Shown here: one piece after another, positions 1 through 5,973 of the stretch
Position numbering within the stretch: position 1 is the first letter of the stretch
How the letters are laid out: each line of letters begins with the position of its first letter
Assembly (NCBI GenBank): GCA_001067655.1
Contig: JUNU01000246.1
Coordinates: 1-9,543 of the forward strand
Direction: 5' to 3'
DNA: 9,543 nucleotides
Origin: Neisseria lactamica
GTDB taxonomy: Bacteria > Pseudomonadota > Gammaproteobacteria > Burkholderiales > Neisseriaceae
Notes under the pieces: model-generated
Seen by the model: only the letters and a program-made list of their open reading frames with translations
Told to the model about the DNA's origin: nothing
The model's database searches: none
Translations under genes and position numbers: made by a program

Positions 1-60
1 AAAATGAGATTGAGCATAAAATTTTAGTAACCTATGTTATTGCAAAGGTCTCTGTTGGTT

Positions 61-627
61 TTATTTGGGGTTCTTCTCGATGAGGGCGACGAGTTGGTCG
101 ATGTAGCCTTGAACGAAGCTGCGCGCTGATTCGATGAGTTTGCCGTTATCGTCAAACAAGGTGGGGGAGTTGCCGAGGAAAACTTCGGGCTGTCCGGTCA
201 GCGGCATATTGAAGTAGGACAAGGCAAGGCGCAGGTTTTTTTGCGAACTGTAACCGCCCATTTTGCCGACGGAATGGCTGATGATGCCTGCGGGCGTGTT
301 TTTCCATGCGACGTCGGCGTTGGGTTTGGAGCCGATGTCTACTGCGTTTTTCAGGCAGGCGGGGATGGTGCGGTTGTTTTCGGAGGTGACGAACAATACG
401 CCGTCGGAGGCTTTGATGGTTTCGCGGAAGGCGGTGTAGCTTTCGGGCGTGGGGAAGTCGGTTTCGGCGGGGTCGTCGTAGTCGAAATTGTAGAGCGGCA
501 AATGGCCGATTTCGACGATTTGGGCATCGTAGCCTTCGGGGAACATGGGGATGACGTTTTGCGCCACTTTGCGGGCGAACGAGCCTTTACGCAGGCTACC
601 TACTAAAATGCTGACTTTTTTTGCCAT
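61..627 (-). CDS. NAD(P)H-dependent FMN reductase family flavoprotein (ChrR/YieF-like)
   Basis: A 188-residue protein of the NADPH-dependent FMN reductase family (flavodoxin-like fold). Members use FMN to pass electrons from NAD(P)H to quinones, flavins, chromate or azo compounds in the cytosol; the physiological substrate here cannot be read from sequence. The N-terminal strand leads into a phosphate-binding loop, GSLRKGSFARK (residues 10-20), typical of FMN binding. Residues 82-97 (SENNRTIPACLKNAVD) match the family's TPEYNxSIPGxLKNAID block, with Tyr replaced by Asn. Length is normal for the family. The ATG start has a good Shine-Dalgarno AGGAGA six bases upstream and a recognisable promoter behind it. 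It is transcribed divergently from tsaB and looks like a single-gene unit. Family confidence is high; the exact enzyme name is uncertain. Confidence 0.9.
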   Translation of the reverse strand: MAKKVSILVGSLRKGSFARKVAQNVIPMFPEGYDAQIVEIGHLPLYNFDYDDPAETDFPTPESYTAFRETIKASDGVLFVTSENNRTIPACLKNAVDIGSKPNADVAWKNTPAGIISHSVGKMGGYSSQKNLRLALSYFNMPLTGQPEVFLGNSPTLFDDNGKLIESARSFVQGYIDQLVALIEKNPK

Positions 628-633
628 GAATTT

Positions 634-702
634 TCTCCTGATGATGTAAAAACAATAACGATTCTTAAATTCATTTTAAAGCCGCCGGTTGATTGTCGTC
701 AA
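634..702 (-). promoter_or_regulatory. Promoter and RBS of the FMN reductase gene
   Basis: Read on the minus strand, TTGACG (697-702) is followed after 18 bases by TAAAAT (673-678), a good sigma-70 pair. The Shine-Dalgarno AGGAGA (634-639) lies six bases before the ATG. The predicted leader is about 40 bases. No operator was recognised with confidence. Confidence 0.6.
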
Positions 703-829
703 TCCTGTTGGGAACAAATTGACCATTCTGCGTAAGGCAGACCTGATTTGGGAAATCGGTTTGGTAGCGGCTTGCCTGCCCTGCTCCAGTTTCGAAACAG
801 TCCTTTTTTAAAGTGCTGAAACATCATTG

Positions 830-841
830 AGGTCGTCTGAA
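830..841 (+). repeat. DNA uptake sequence (mucosa-type DUS)
   Basis: Exact AGGTCGTCTGAA in the FMN reductase-tsaB intergenic region, about 35 bases upstream of the tsaB -10 box. It is a single copy with no adjacent inverted partner, so it is unlikely to be a terminator. Confidence 0.85.
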
Positions 842-871
842 AACCCTATCGGGCATGAATCAAGACGACAA

Positions 872-880
872 TGCTATAAT
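872..880 (+). promoter_or_regulatory. Extended -10 promoter of the tsaB operon
   Basis: TGCTATAAT is a perfect TATAAT hexamer (875-880) with the extended TGn motif, about 33 bases before the tsaB ATG. The position of the -35 box (about 852-857) has no good hexamer, as expected when an extended -10 compensates. It probably drives the tsaB-rimI-UDG-like-membrane protein run. Confidence 0.6.
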
Positions 881-913
881 CCATCCTAAAATTTTTATCT
901 TGAAGAACACGCC

Positions 914-1591
914 ATGCAAGCCGATTTCAGACGACCCGTCCTTGCCATCGACACCAGCACTTCCTACCTGTCCCTCGCGTTGCAAGCCGATGGACAGATT
1001 GTTTCGTTTCATGAAGATGTCGGCACCAAGCAATCCGATTTGATTCTGCCGCAGATTCGTGTTTTGTTTGAGCAGGCGGGTATTACGGCGGCGGATTTGG
1101 GCGTCATCGTCTATGCACAAGGTCCCGGCGCGTTTACCGGTTTGCGTATCGGAACAGGCGTGGCGCAAGGTTTGGCGACGCCGTTTGATACGCCCCTTAT
1201 CGGCATTCCTTGTCTGGATGCGGCGGCGTATCTGTTGCCCGAACAAAGCTGCGTACTGGCGGCGACCGACGCGCGTATGGGCGAAGTGTTTTACGCATGG
1301 TTCGACACGGGCGCGCACCAACGGCTCGGCGATTATCAGGTCGGTAAAGCAGCTGAAATTGTCGAACCCGAAGGTCGTGCGTTTACCGGTGGCATAGGCA
1401 ATGCGTTTGCCCTGACCGATGCGCCGCCCTTTGCCGGCACGCCGCAAATGCCTGCCGCTTCCGACTATCTCAAGCTGGCACTCAGCGGGCGTTATCCCGC
1501 GTCCGATGCCGCGCACGCCGAATTGCTTTATGTCCGCAACAAAGTCGCGCTGACCGCCAAAGAGCAGGCAGAACGGAAAGTACAGGCATGA
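914..1591 (+). CDS. tsaB: TsaB, t6A threonylcarbamoyl transfer complex subunit
   Basis: A 225-residue TsaB (YeaZ), the non-catalytic partner of TsaD. With TsaE it supports transfer of the threonylcarbamoyl group made by TsaC onto A37 of ANN-decoding tRNAs. The ASKHA-fold N-terminus is clear: LAIDTSTSYLSLAL (about residues 9-22), then KQSDLILPQI (about 39-48), equivalent to the usual HSExLLPxI, and QGPGAFTGLRIGTGVAQGLA (about 69-88), the family signature. Length fits the family (about 225-235). The ATG has only a weak purine stretch (GAAGAA) upstream. The stop overlaps the rimI start (ATGA), so the two are translationally coupled. The tsaB-rimI pairing is common in proteobacteria. A DUS lies inside the first codons. 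Confidence 0.95.
   Translation: MQADFRRPVLAIDTSTSYLSLALQADGQIVSFHEDVGTKQSDLILPQIRVLFEQAGITAADLGVIVYAQGPGAFTGLRIGTGVAQGLATPFDTPLIGIPCLDAAAYLLPEQSCVLAATDARMGEVFYAWFDTGAHQRLGDYQVGKAAEIVEPEGRAFTGGIGNAFALTDAPPFAGTPQMPAASDYLKLALSGRYPASDAAHAELLYVRNKVALTAKEQAERKVQA
926..937 (-). repeat. DUS inside the tsaB coding sequence
   Basis: TTCAGACGACCC, the reverse complement of GGGTCGTCTGAA, carrying the full 10-mer core. It supplies codons 5 to 9 of tsaB (residues DFRRP), just after the start. Confidence 0.8.
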
Positions 1592-2031
1592 ATATCCGCC
1601 CCGCTTTTTCAGACGACTGCCCTGCCCTTGCCGCGATTGATGCTCTCAGCAACCCTTCGCCCTGGTCTGTGAAACAATTCGCCTCCGCGCTGGCGCAGAG
1701 TACGGATAAACTGTGGGTCTGCGAGACCGACGACGTCATCAGCGGCTTTATCGTGTGGCAGGATATATTGGATGAATCCGAGCTGCATTTGATTGCCACC
1801 GCCCCCGAATACCGCCGCCAAGGCATTGCCGCCGCTCTTTTGGAACATTGGTTCCGCCACGCCCAAACCGCCGGTATCACGCGCCTGCTGTTGGAAGTCC
1901 GCGCAGGCAATGCCGCCGCCCAATCGCTGTATCTCAAATACGGCTTTACCGAGGTCGGCATCCGCAAGCATTACTATTCCCTGCCCGAAGGCGGGCATGA
2001 AGACGCCGTATTAATGGAAAAACCATGTTAA
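1588..2031 (+). CDS. rimI: RimI, ribosomal protein S18 alanine N-acetyltransferase
   Basis: A 147-residue GNAT acetyltransferase. RimI acetylates the N-terminal alanine of ribosomal protein S18 using acetyl-CoA. The acetyl-CoA pyrophosphate-binding motif A is seen at about residues 76-83 (RRQGIAAA, the RxxGxA loop). It is followed by LLEVRAGNAAAQSLYLKYGF (about 100-119), the RimI-specific LEVRxxNxxAxxLYxxxGF block. Near the C-terminus the HYY...EDAVLMEK pattern is also typical. Length matches E. coli RimI (148). The start ATG overlaps the tsaB stop and the stop overlaps the next gene by seven bases, so the three genes form one tight operon. A DUS core at codons 7-10 encodes part of the N-terminus. 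Confidence 0.95.
   Translation: MNIRPAFSDDCPALAAIDALSNPSPWSVKQFASALAQSTDKLWVCETDDVISGFIVWQDILDESELHLIATAPEYRRQGIAAALLEHWFRHAQTAGITRLLLEVRAGNAAAQSLYLKYGFTEVGIRKHYYSLPEGGHEDAVLMEKPC
1608..1617 (-). repeat. DUS core inside rimI
   Basis: TTCAGACGAC, the 10-base DUS core in reverse orientation. The following two bases (TG) differ from the preferred AG/GG prefix. It encodes FSDD near the RimI N-terminus. Confidence 0.65.
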
Positions 2032-2819
2032 GCAGCCGCTATCTCCACTTGCATCAGGCATTAGGCTTAGGCCCGATGTGGCTGAACCGTCACGCCAAAG
2101 TCATCCCGCCTGCGGGCGATGCGCCCGTTACGCAGCCGCAAAAACCTGCTGCCGCCCAAGTTGCCGAAGCCGTCCGCACGATTTCCGCATCGGCACATCA
2201 TGCCCGCATGGCGGCGATGGCGGCGGTTCAACACGAAAAAACCGCCTCCGCAACAACGCCCCCCATCCCGCCATCTGCCGCGCCAGTTGACGCGCCTTCC
2301 CCGTCCGCGCGGACGCATTCCTTACCCGAAAACACCGGCAAAGCTTCCGCCGCAACCGTTTCAGACGACCTCCCGCGCCTGCAGACCGAAGCGCGTCCGT
2401 CCGAAGTCATCATCATCAGTATCTGCCCCGCAACCGAAGACAGTCTGCACGGGCAACTCTTTCACGGCGCGGTCGGCGTCCTGCTCGACAATATGCTTGC
2501 CGCCATCCACCTGACGCCCCAACAAGCCTACAAAACCAGCTGGGTCAAAGCAGCGCCTGTTTTCAGCCCGCACCCTACTGACGAACAAATCCAAGCCGAG
2601 CTGCCCCAGCTTGCCCGAGAGTTGGCCGATACGCAGGCGAAGGCCGTGTTATTGGTGGGTCAAATCTTTGAAAAACCCGAGCTTGCCCCATTAATAGACA
2701 CCCTCTGCGGCAACACGCCCCGCTTCATCCTTCCCCACCCTGCCCGCCTGCTGCGCCAGCCGCAGCTCAAAGCAAAAGCTTGGCAGGTTTTGAAACAAGT
2801 GCGGCAGATACTGAATTAA
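2025..2819 (+). CDS. Degenerate uracil-DNA glycosylase superfamily protein
   Basis: A 264-residue protein, probably non-catalytic. Residues about 127-262 align by eye with family-4 UDG. ATEDSLHGQLFHGAVGVLLD matches the usual (PG)xxED..G.PFVGxAGxLLD, followed by NMLAAIHL. The C-terminal LPHPARLL (about 236-243) matches the conserved HPA[YS]LLR motif. However, the GEAPG motif is reduced to SICPATED, and the four iron-sulfur cysteines of family-4 enzymes are absent (only Cys134 and Cys228 remain). An N-terminal helix with GLGPMWLNR resembles the family start. A Pro/Ala-rich, probably disordered linker (about 30-125) separates the two parts. Related betaproteobacteria often carry a true UDG gene after tsaB-rimI, so this is plausibly its decayed or repurposed descendant. 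An alternative is a HolD (DNA polymerase III psi)-like role, since psi has a UDG-like fold and holD neighbours rimI in E. coli. Superfamily assignment is moderate; function is unknown. Confidence 0.7.
   Translation: MLSSRYLHLHQALGLGPMWLNRHAKVIPPAGDAPVTQPQKPAAAQVAEAVRTISASAHHARMAAMAAVQHEKTASATTPPIPPSAAPVDAPSPSARTHSLPENTGKASAATVSDDLPRLQTEARPSEVIIISICPATEDSLHGQLFHGAVGVLLDNMLAAIHLTPQQAYKTSWVKAAPVFSPHPTDEQIQAELPQLARELADTQAKAVLLVGQIFEKPELAPLIDTLCGNTPRFILPHPARLLRQPQLKAKAWQVLKQVRQILN
2360..2371 (-). repeat. DUS inside the UDG-like gene
   Basis: TTCAGACGACCT, the full 12-mer in reverse. It lies in the region coding for the low-complexity linker (around VSDDLP), where sequence constraint is probably weak. 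Confidence 0.8.
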
Positions 2820-2879
2820 GGCACGCCGACAGCGTTCCAAACATATCCCGCACCACATCCGACCCCTTCCCTATCCATC

Positions 2880-3374
2880 ATGTACCTCACCCAAGAAAAA
2901 CCCTACCGCCCGCTGCTGATTGCCCTGATCTTCCTGAACCTGCCTCTGGCATTGCTGCTGCACGAAATCATCACAGTCGGGCTGTTCCGCCACTCCGGGC
3001 TGCTACTGACCTTACAAGACGGGCAGTTGCGGCAAGTTGCGGGCTGGGATGACTCCATCGTTTGGTTTATCTGCGGCGTATTCGGCTTTTTCAACCTGAT
3101 GATTGCGGGCGGTCTGACCAAACTCGCCTACAAAAAAATGATGCGCCGCCATTTCCGCTACGCCCTGTTTTTAAGCGGGGCAGCGGCGTGTGCGGCGGCT
3201 TTGGTCGTGATTATCTTGGAATCCCTGTTGGGCAGCGTGGCATTGGGCGGCATGCGGCAAGGCGGGATATTTCTTTACGCCTTGAGCGTCTGGATATTGG
3301 CGATGCTGACGCTGCCGCGCCAACTGACCCGCGCGCCGGAGCAACCCATCATTTTCCACAAAATGAAAAGATAA
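2880..3374 (+). CDS. Small four-helix membrane protein, unknown function
   Basis: A 164-residue protein I do not recognise. Hydrophobic segments at about residues 11-34, 60-80, 94-120 and 129-147 predict four inner-membrane helices. A basic patch, KKMMRRHFR (about 85-93), sits between helices 2 and 3, and the C-terminal tail (RAPEQPIIFHKMKR) is also basic. No catalytic motif is visible. It starts 60 bases after the UDG-like gene and is followed by a DUS hairpin, so it is likely the last gene of the tsaB operon. The ATG has no good Shine-Dalgarno. The frame is open upstream back to the stop of the preceding gene, with no better start. GC-rich codon use and the high hydrophobicity support a real gene. 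Confidence 0.75.
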   Translation: MYLTQEKPYRPLLIALIFLNLPLALLLHEIITVGLFRHSGLLLTLQDGQLRQVAGWDDSIVWFICGVFGFFNLMIAGGLTKLAYKKMMRRHFRYALFLSGAAACAAALVVIILESLLGSVALGGMRQGGIFLYALSVWILAMLTLPRQLTRAPEQPIIFHKMKR

Positions 3375-3436
3375 GCCTGACAGCAGGAATTCAGAACACT
3401 GTCTTCCTTCATGTTCTCCGGCAAAAAACCATAAAC

Positions 3437-3470
3437 AAGGGGTCGTCTGAAACTTTTCAGACGACCCCTT
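3437..3470 (+). terminator. DUS inverted-pair terminator after the tsaB operon
   Basis: Arms 3437-3452 and 3455-3470 are perfect complements: AAGGGGTCGTCTGAAA and its reverse complement. Each contains a DUS core. The 15-16 bp stem has a tiny loop and is followed by only a few T residues. Paired DUS are known neisserial terminators. It ends the plus-strand operon and insulates the HAD gene. Confidence 0.75.
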
Positions 3471-3558
3471 TGCCCAACTCATTCGCCCTTAGCGTTTGAA
3501 TTCAGTTAGGATTTTTAAAGTTTGCATCAATCTGTAAGCAGGCAGACATCCGTTTTTC

Positions 3559-3567
3559 TGCTATGAT
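3559..3567 (+). promoter_or_regulatory. Extended -10 promoter of the HAD phosphatase gene
   Basis: TGCTATGAT, one mismatch from the TGCTATAAT found before tsaB, lies about 40 bases upstream of the HAD start. No clear -35 is present at the expected distance. The transcript would begin just upstream of the DUS at 3583. Confidence 0.5.
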
Positions 3568-3582
3568 TTTTATCTTGTTCAC

Positions 3583-3594
3583 AGGTCGTCTGAA
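3583..3594 (+). repeat. DUS in the leader of the HAD gene
   Basis: Exact AGGTCGTCTGAA, ending 12 bases before the HAD start codon. The following AAAGAAAG may serve as a weak ribosome-binding purine tract, so the DUS probably lies in the 5' untranslated leader. Confidence 0.85.
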
Positions 3595-3606
3595 AGAAAG
3601 CGCACG

Positions 3607-4275
3607 ATGAAACCTAAACTGATTATCTTCGACTGGGACGGAACGCTGGCAGACACGACACGCCCGATTATCCGCACCTTCCAACAAAGTTTTGCCGACT
3701 GCGGCATGCCCATCCCCAATGACGATGCCGTCCGCGCCCTCATCGGTTACAGCCTGCCCGAAATCATCCGCCGCCTCGCCCCGCATGCCGGCGAACACAT
3801 GCGTGAAGAATTGGCGGAAACCTACGCCGCACACTATCTCAACCCCAACAACCACAACATGACGCTCTTCCCCGAAACCCTGCCCTGCCTGCATACCCTG
3901 CAAAACCAAGGCTACTGGCTCGCCGTCGCCACGGGTAAAGGCAGGATAGGACTCGACCGCTCTATCGTGCAAACCGGTACTGCCGATTTTTGGATGGCGA
4001 CCACCTGCGCCAGCGAGCAAGCCTCCAAACCCGCACCCGACATGGTTTTCAAACTCTGCGACGAACTGGGGCTGATGCCGCAGGAAACTTTGGTGGTCGG
4101 CGATACGACCCACGACTTGGAAATGGCAGCCAACGCCAAAGCCCCCGCCGTCGCCCTCACCACAGGCGCGCACTCTGCCGCCATGTTGCACACCGCCCCG
4201 CATCTCGCCATACTCGACAGCCTCTCCGAGCTACCTGATTTCTTGGAAACATTTGATTGGACAGGAAAGGTTTAA
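3607..4275 (+). CDS. HAD-IA family phosphatase (phosphoglycolate phosphatase-like)
   Basis: A 222-residue haloacid dehalogenase-superfamily hydrolase with a helical cap inserted after motif I (subclass IA, like Gph and PpaX). All catalytic motifs are intact: motif I FDWDGTLAD with nucleophile Asp9 and acid/base Asp11; motif II Thr109 in VATGKGR; motif III Lys141 in SKPAPDM; motif IV GDTTHD with Asp166 and Asp170 for Mg2+. The expected activity is hydrolysis of a small phosphate ester. The substrate (2-phosphoglycolate, pyrophosphate, a nucleotide or another) cannot be chosen from these motifs. It stands alone between a DUS terminator and the repeat-filled region. The start is supported by the conserved motif beginning at residue 5 and an upstream extended -10. 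Confidence 0.92.
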   Translation: MKPKLIIFDWDGTLADTTRPIIRTFQQSFADCGMPIPNDDAVRALIGYSLPEIIRRLAPHAGEHMREELAETYAAHYLNPNNHNMTLFPETLPCLHTLQNQGYWLAVATGKGRIGLDRSIVQTGTADFWMATTCASEQASKPAPDMVFKLCDELGLMPQETLVVGDTTHDLEMAANAKAPAVALTTGAHSAAMLHTAPHLAILDSLSELPDFLETFDWTGKV

Positions 4276-4315
4276 TGCAAAGCACAAGCCCTCTAACGAT
4301 GCAGACAGCCAACCC

Positions 4316-4429
4316 GTAGCGTGGGCTTCGCCCGCGAAAAACTCGGTTTATGATCAGACTTAGAAACCGATTGGCTAATTTCTGATTCGGAAACCGATTG
4401 GCAGGTCTCGTGGGCAAAGCCCACGCTAC
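4316..4429. mobile_element. MITE-like palindrome-ended element, copy 1
   Basis: A 114-base element bounded by GTAGCGTGGGC (4316-4326) and its exact reverse complement GCCCACGCTAC (4419-4429). Each end can also fold locally (GTGGGCTTCGCCCGC; CGTGGGCAAAGCCCACG). Inside are two direct copies of a block ending AAACCGATTGG. There is no coding capacity. It resembles a non-autonomous miniature element or a REP/BIME-type palindrome, but I cannot name its family. Confidence 0.6.
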
Positions 4430-4546
4430 ACTTTTCCCGAAGCGTTACGGCGTGCTACCAACCATCGAGCTAAGCGCGTACCTATTCAGAAAAGCCCTGT
4501 ATAGAATGAGTCAATCGCTTCTCCATCCCCAATCCACCCCCACGAT

Positions 4547-4596
4547 AAAAAGGTCGTCTGAAAACCTACCCCTCAAGTTTTCAGACGACCTTTTTT
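4547..4596. terminator. DUS-pair terminator in repeat copy 1
   Basis: AAAAAGGTCGTCTGAAAAC (4547-4565) pairs with GTTTTCAGACGACCTTTTT (4577-4595) across an 11-base loop. Flanking A and T runs make it a bidirectional intrinsic terminator. It lies between the convergent HAD and rsgA genes. Confidence 0.85.
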
Positions 4597-4606
4597 AGCT
4601 CACAAA

Positions 4607-4698
4607 GTAGTGTGGGCTTTGCCCACGAAAAAAACGAGTCGGTTTGTGGTCTGATTCGGAAACCGATTAACAGATTTCGTGGGCAGAGCCCACGCTAC
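4607..4698. mobile_element. MITE-like palindrome-ended element, copy 2
   Basis: A 92-base element with imperfect terminal inverted repeats of about 24 bases (about 22 of 24 paired) from GTAGTGTGGGC to GCCCACGCTAC. It contains one AAACCGATT block (TCTGATTCGGAAACCGATT) where copy 1 has two. That is consistent with loss or gain of one internal direct repeat by slippage. Confidence 0.6.
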
Positions 4699-4814
4699 AC
4701 TTTTCCCGAAGCTTTACAGCGTGCTGCCGAACATCGGACTAAGCAAACCTGTTTGGAGAAAGTCTCCGTATCGAATAAATCAATCGCTTCTCCATCCCAA
4801 ACCCTCCTCCCGAT

Positions 4815-4871
4815 AAAAAAGGTCGTCTGAAAACTGAACTGCACCCCTCAAGTTTTCAGACGACCTTTTTT
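4815..4871. terminator. DUS-pair terminator in repeat copy 2, next to rsgA
   Basis: AAAAAAGGTCGTCTGAAAAC (4815-4834) and its exact reverse complement (4852-4871) form a 20 bp stem with a 17-base loop and A/T flanks. It is 26 bases beyond the rsgA stop and is its likely terminator. It would also stop plus-strand transcripts. Confidence 0.85.
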
Positions 4872-4897
4872 AGTTCACCGAGACCAACCGCCTATCC

Positions 4898-5764
4898 CTA
4901 TCTCAACAACTCATCCGTTATCCGTTGCAAAAATTCGATGCGTTCGGGCTTGGCTTCGCCTGCTTCGGCGGCGGCTTTGACGGCGCAGCCGGGTTCGGCG
5001 CGGTGGGTGCAGTTGTGGAAACGGCATTGCCCGACGAGGTGGCTCAGGTCGGGGAAGTATTGCAGCAGGTCGGCGGCTTGGAGGTGGTGCAGCCCGAATT
5101 CTTGCAAACCGGGGGAGTCGATTAATTGGGTTTCTTCGTTTAAATCGTAAAGCTGGGCGTGGGTAGTGGTGTGTTTGCCGGAGTCAAGCGCGGTGGAGAT
5201 GTCGCCGGTGCGGGCGGTTTGGTTGCCTAAGAGGGCGTTGGTCAGGGTGGATTTGCCCATGCCGCTTTGTCCGAGCAGAATGTTGGTATGGCCTTGCAGG
5301 ACGGGGCACAGGATGTCGGCGTTTTCCAGCGCGCGGGTTTCGATGACGGGATAACCGAGCGTTTCGTAGAATTTGAGTTTTTCGCGCCAGAGGGCGGTTT
5401 CGGGCAGGTCGGCCTTGTTCAGGATGATGACGGCTTGGATGCCCGCGGCTTCGGCGGCAAGGAGGGCGCGTTGCAACAGGGCTTCGCTGGGCGAGGGAAC
5501 GGCGGCGGTAACGATAAGGAGTTGGCTGACGTTGGCGGCGATAAGCTTGGTTTTCCAAGCGTCTTGGCGGTAGAGCAGGCTTTCGCGTGGAAGATAGTCT
5601 TCGATGACGGCTTGTTCGGCGTTGATGTTTTGGATATGCACGCGGTCACCGCAGGCGAAATCCACCCGCTTTTTGCGCGTACTGGCTTCGTAGGTTTTGC
5701 CGTCGGGCGTGCGCACGATGTAGCGGCGGCCGTAGCTGGTAATGATTTGGGCGGTATCGGTCAT
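4898..5764 (-). CDS. rsgA: RsgA, ribosome small-subunit-dependent GTPase
   Basis: A 288-residue circularly permuted GTPase (YjeQ/RsgA) that acts late in 30S subunit maturation, with GTP hydrolysis stimulated by the small subunit. An N-terminal OB-fold (about 1-65) precedes a GTPase core with the permuted motif order. G4 NKAD (116-119) comes before the P-loop GQSGMGKST (165-173), the THTTTHAQL-like switch around 198-204 (HTTTHAQ) and G3 DSPG (216-219). The C-terminal zinc site C247-x4-C252-x-H254-x5-C260 is intact. It is shorter than E. coli RsgA (350) but similar to many compact forms. The ATG lacks a good Shine-Dalgarno and no internal Met offers an alternative. It lies 209 bases downstream of the LOG-family gene on the same strand and has a possible promoter of its own. 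Confidence 0.95.
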   Translation of the reverse strand: MTDTAQIITSYGRRYIVRTPDGKTYEASTRKKRVDFACGDRVHIQNINAEQAVIEDYLPRESLLYRQDAWKTKLIAANVSQLLIVTAAVPSPSEALLQRALLAAEAAGIQAVIILNKADLPETALWREKLKFYETLGYPVIETRALENADILCPVLQGHTNILLGQSGMGKSTLTNALLGNQTARTGDISTALDSGKHTTTHAQLYDLNEETQLIDSPGLQEFGLHHLQAADLLQYFPDLSHLVGQCRFHNCTHRAEPGCAVKAAAEAGEAKPERIEFLQRITDELLR

Positions 5765-5835
5765 AAATGGTTGGGTCGGGTGGATTGGATAAAGGGAATG
5801 TTCGCAGCGGCGTGGCTGCCTTGCGGTGAAAAGGT

Positions 5836-5866
5836 ATTGTACCGAAATAGGCAGGGGTCGTCTGAA
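5836..5866 (-). promoter_or_regulatory. Possible rsgA promoter overlapping a DUS
   Basis: On the minus strand TACAAT (5836-5841) lies about 70 bases before the rsgA ATG. The -35 region at a 17-base spacing falls inside the DUS TTCAGACGACCC (5855-5866). No consensus -35 exists, so this is a weak call supported mainly by the -10 hexamer. Confidence 0.35.
5855..5866 (+). repeat. DUS upstream of rsgA
   Basis: GGGTCGTCTGAA with the complete 10-mer core. It lies in the LOG-rsgA gap, in inverted orientation to the DUS at 5953-5964 but 86 bases away, too far for a typical compact terminator. Confidence 0.8.
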
Positions 5867-5952
5867 ACGATTCTATATCGGGTTAACTGGAAACCGATAC
5901 GGCGTTGCCGCTTGGTCTTGATTTCAACTCAACCCGCGAGATTCAGAAGATT

Positions 5953-5964
5953 TTCAGACGACCT
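5953..5964 (-). repeat. DUS downstream of the LOG-family gene
   Basis: TTCAGACGACCT, nine bases beyond the stop of the LOG-family gene on the minus strand. It could form a very long-looped stem with the copy at 5855-5866 and act as a weak terminator, but this is uncertain. Confidence 0.8.
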
Positions 5965-5973
5965 CCCAGCCCA

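Larger units (their letters stand above)
4316..4603. repeat. Tandem repeat unit, copy 1
   Basis: This 288-base unit runs from GTAGCGTGGGC to TTTTTTAGCTCAC. It comprises a palindrome-ended element (4316-4429), a spacer sharing ACTTTTCCCGAAGC, TCAATCGCTTCTCCATCCC and CGATAAAAA with copy 2, and a DUS-pair hairpin. The spacer middle (about 4465-4505) has diverged. No convincing gene was found here: short ORFs lack conserved features and cross the palindromes. Confidence 0.8.
4607..4878. repeat. Tandem repeat unit, copy 2
   Basis: A 272-base second copy of the unit at 4316-4603, three bases downstream. It runs from GTAGTGTGGGC to TTTTTTAGTTCAC. The order of parts is the same: palindromic element, spacer, DUS pair. 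It is shorter inside the palindromic element (about 22 bases) and longer in the DUS hairpin loop. The two copies are clearly homologous but diverged, so this is not a recent duplication or assembly artefact. Confidence 0.8.

Noticed and set aside
645..680. Possible Fur box in the FMN reductase leader (AATAACGATTCTTAAATTCA)
   Set aside because: AT-rich with only partial GATAAT-type symmetry; the match is too weak to distinguish from ordinary promoter-region sequence.
3502..4203. 233-codon minus-strand ORF opposite the HAD gene
   Set aside because: It is antisense to a gene with all four HAD motifs, and its Gly/Val-rich composition is that of a shadow frame.
4398..4830. Two short plus-strand ORFs (66 and 72 codons) in the repeat region
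   Set aside because: They run through the palindromes and DUS hairpins, encode unlike proteins in the two homologous repeat copies and have no Shine-Dalgarno; repeat sequence explains them.
5880..5930. Correia-like words (TACGGCGTTGCC) between rsgA and the LOG-family gene
   Set aside because: Only about 12 bases resemble the Correia interior; no TATAGTGG ends are present nearby, so the match is not enough to call an element.
5857..5962. DUS pair flanking the rsgA/LOG gap as a terminator
   Set aside because: The arms are complementary but separated by about 86 bases; a compact terminator is unlikely, so they are listed as separate DUS.
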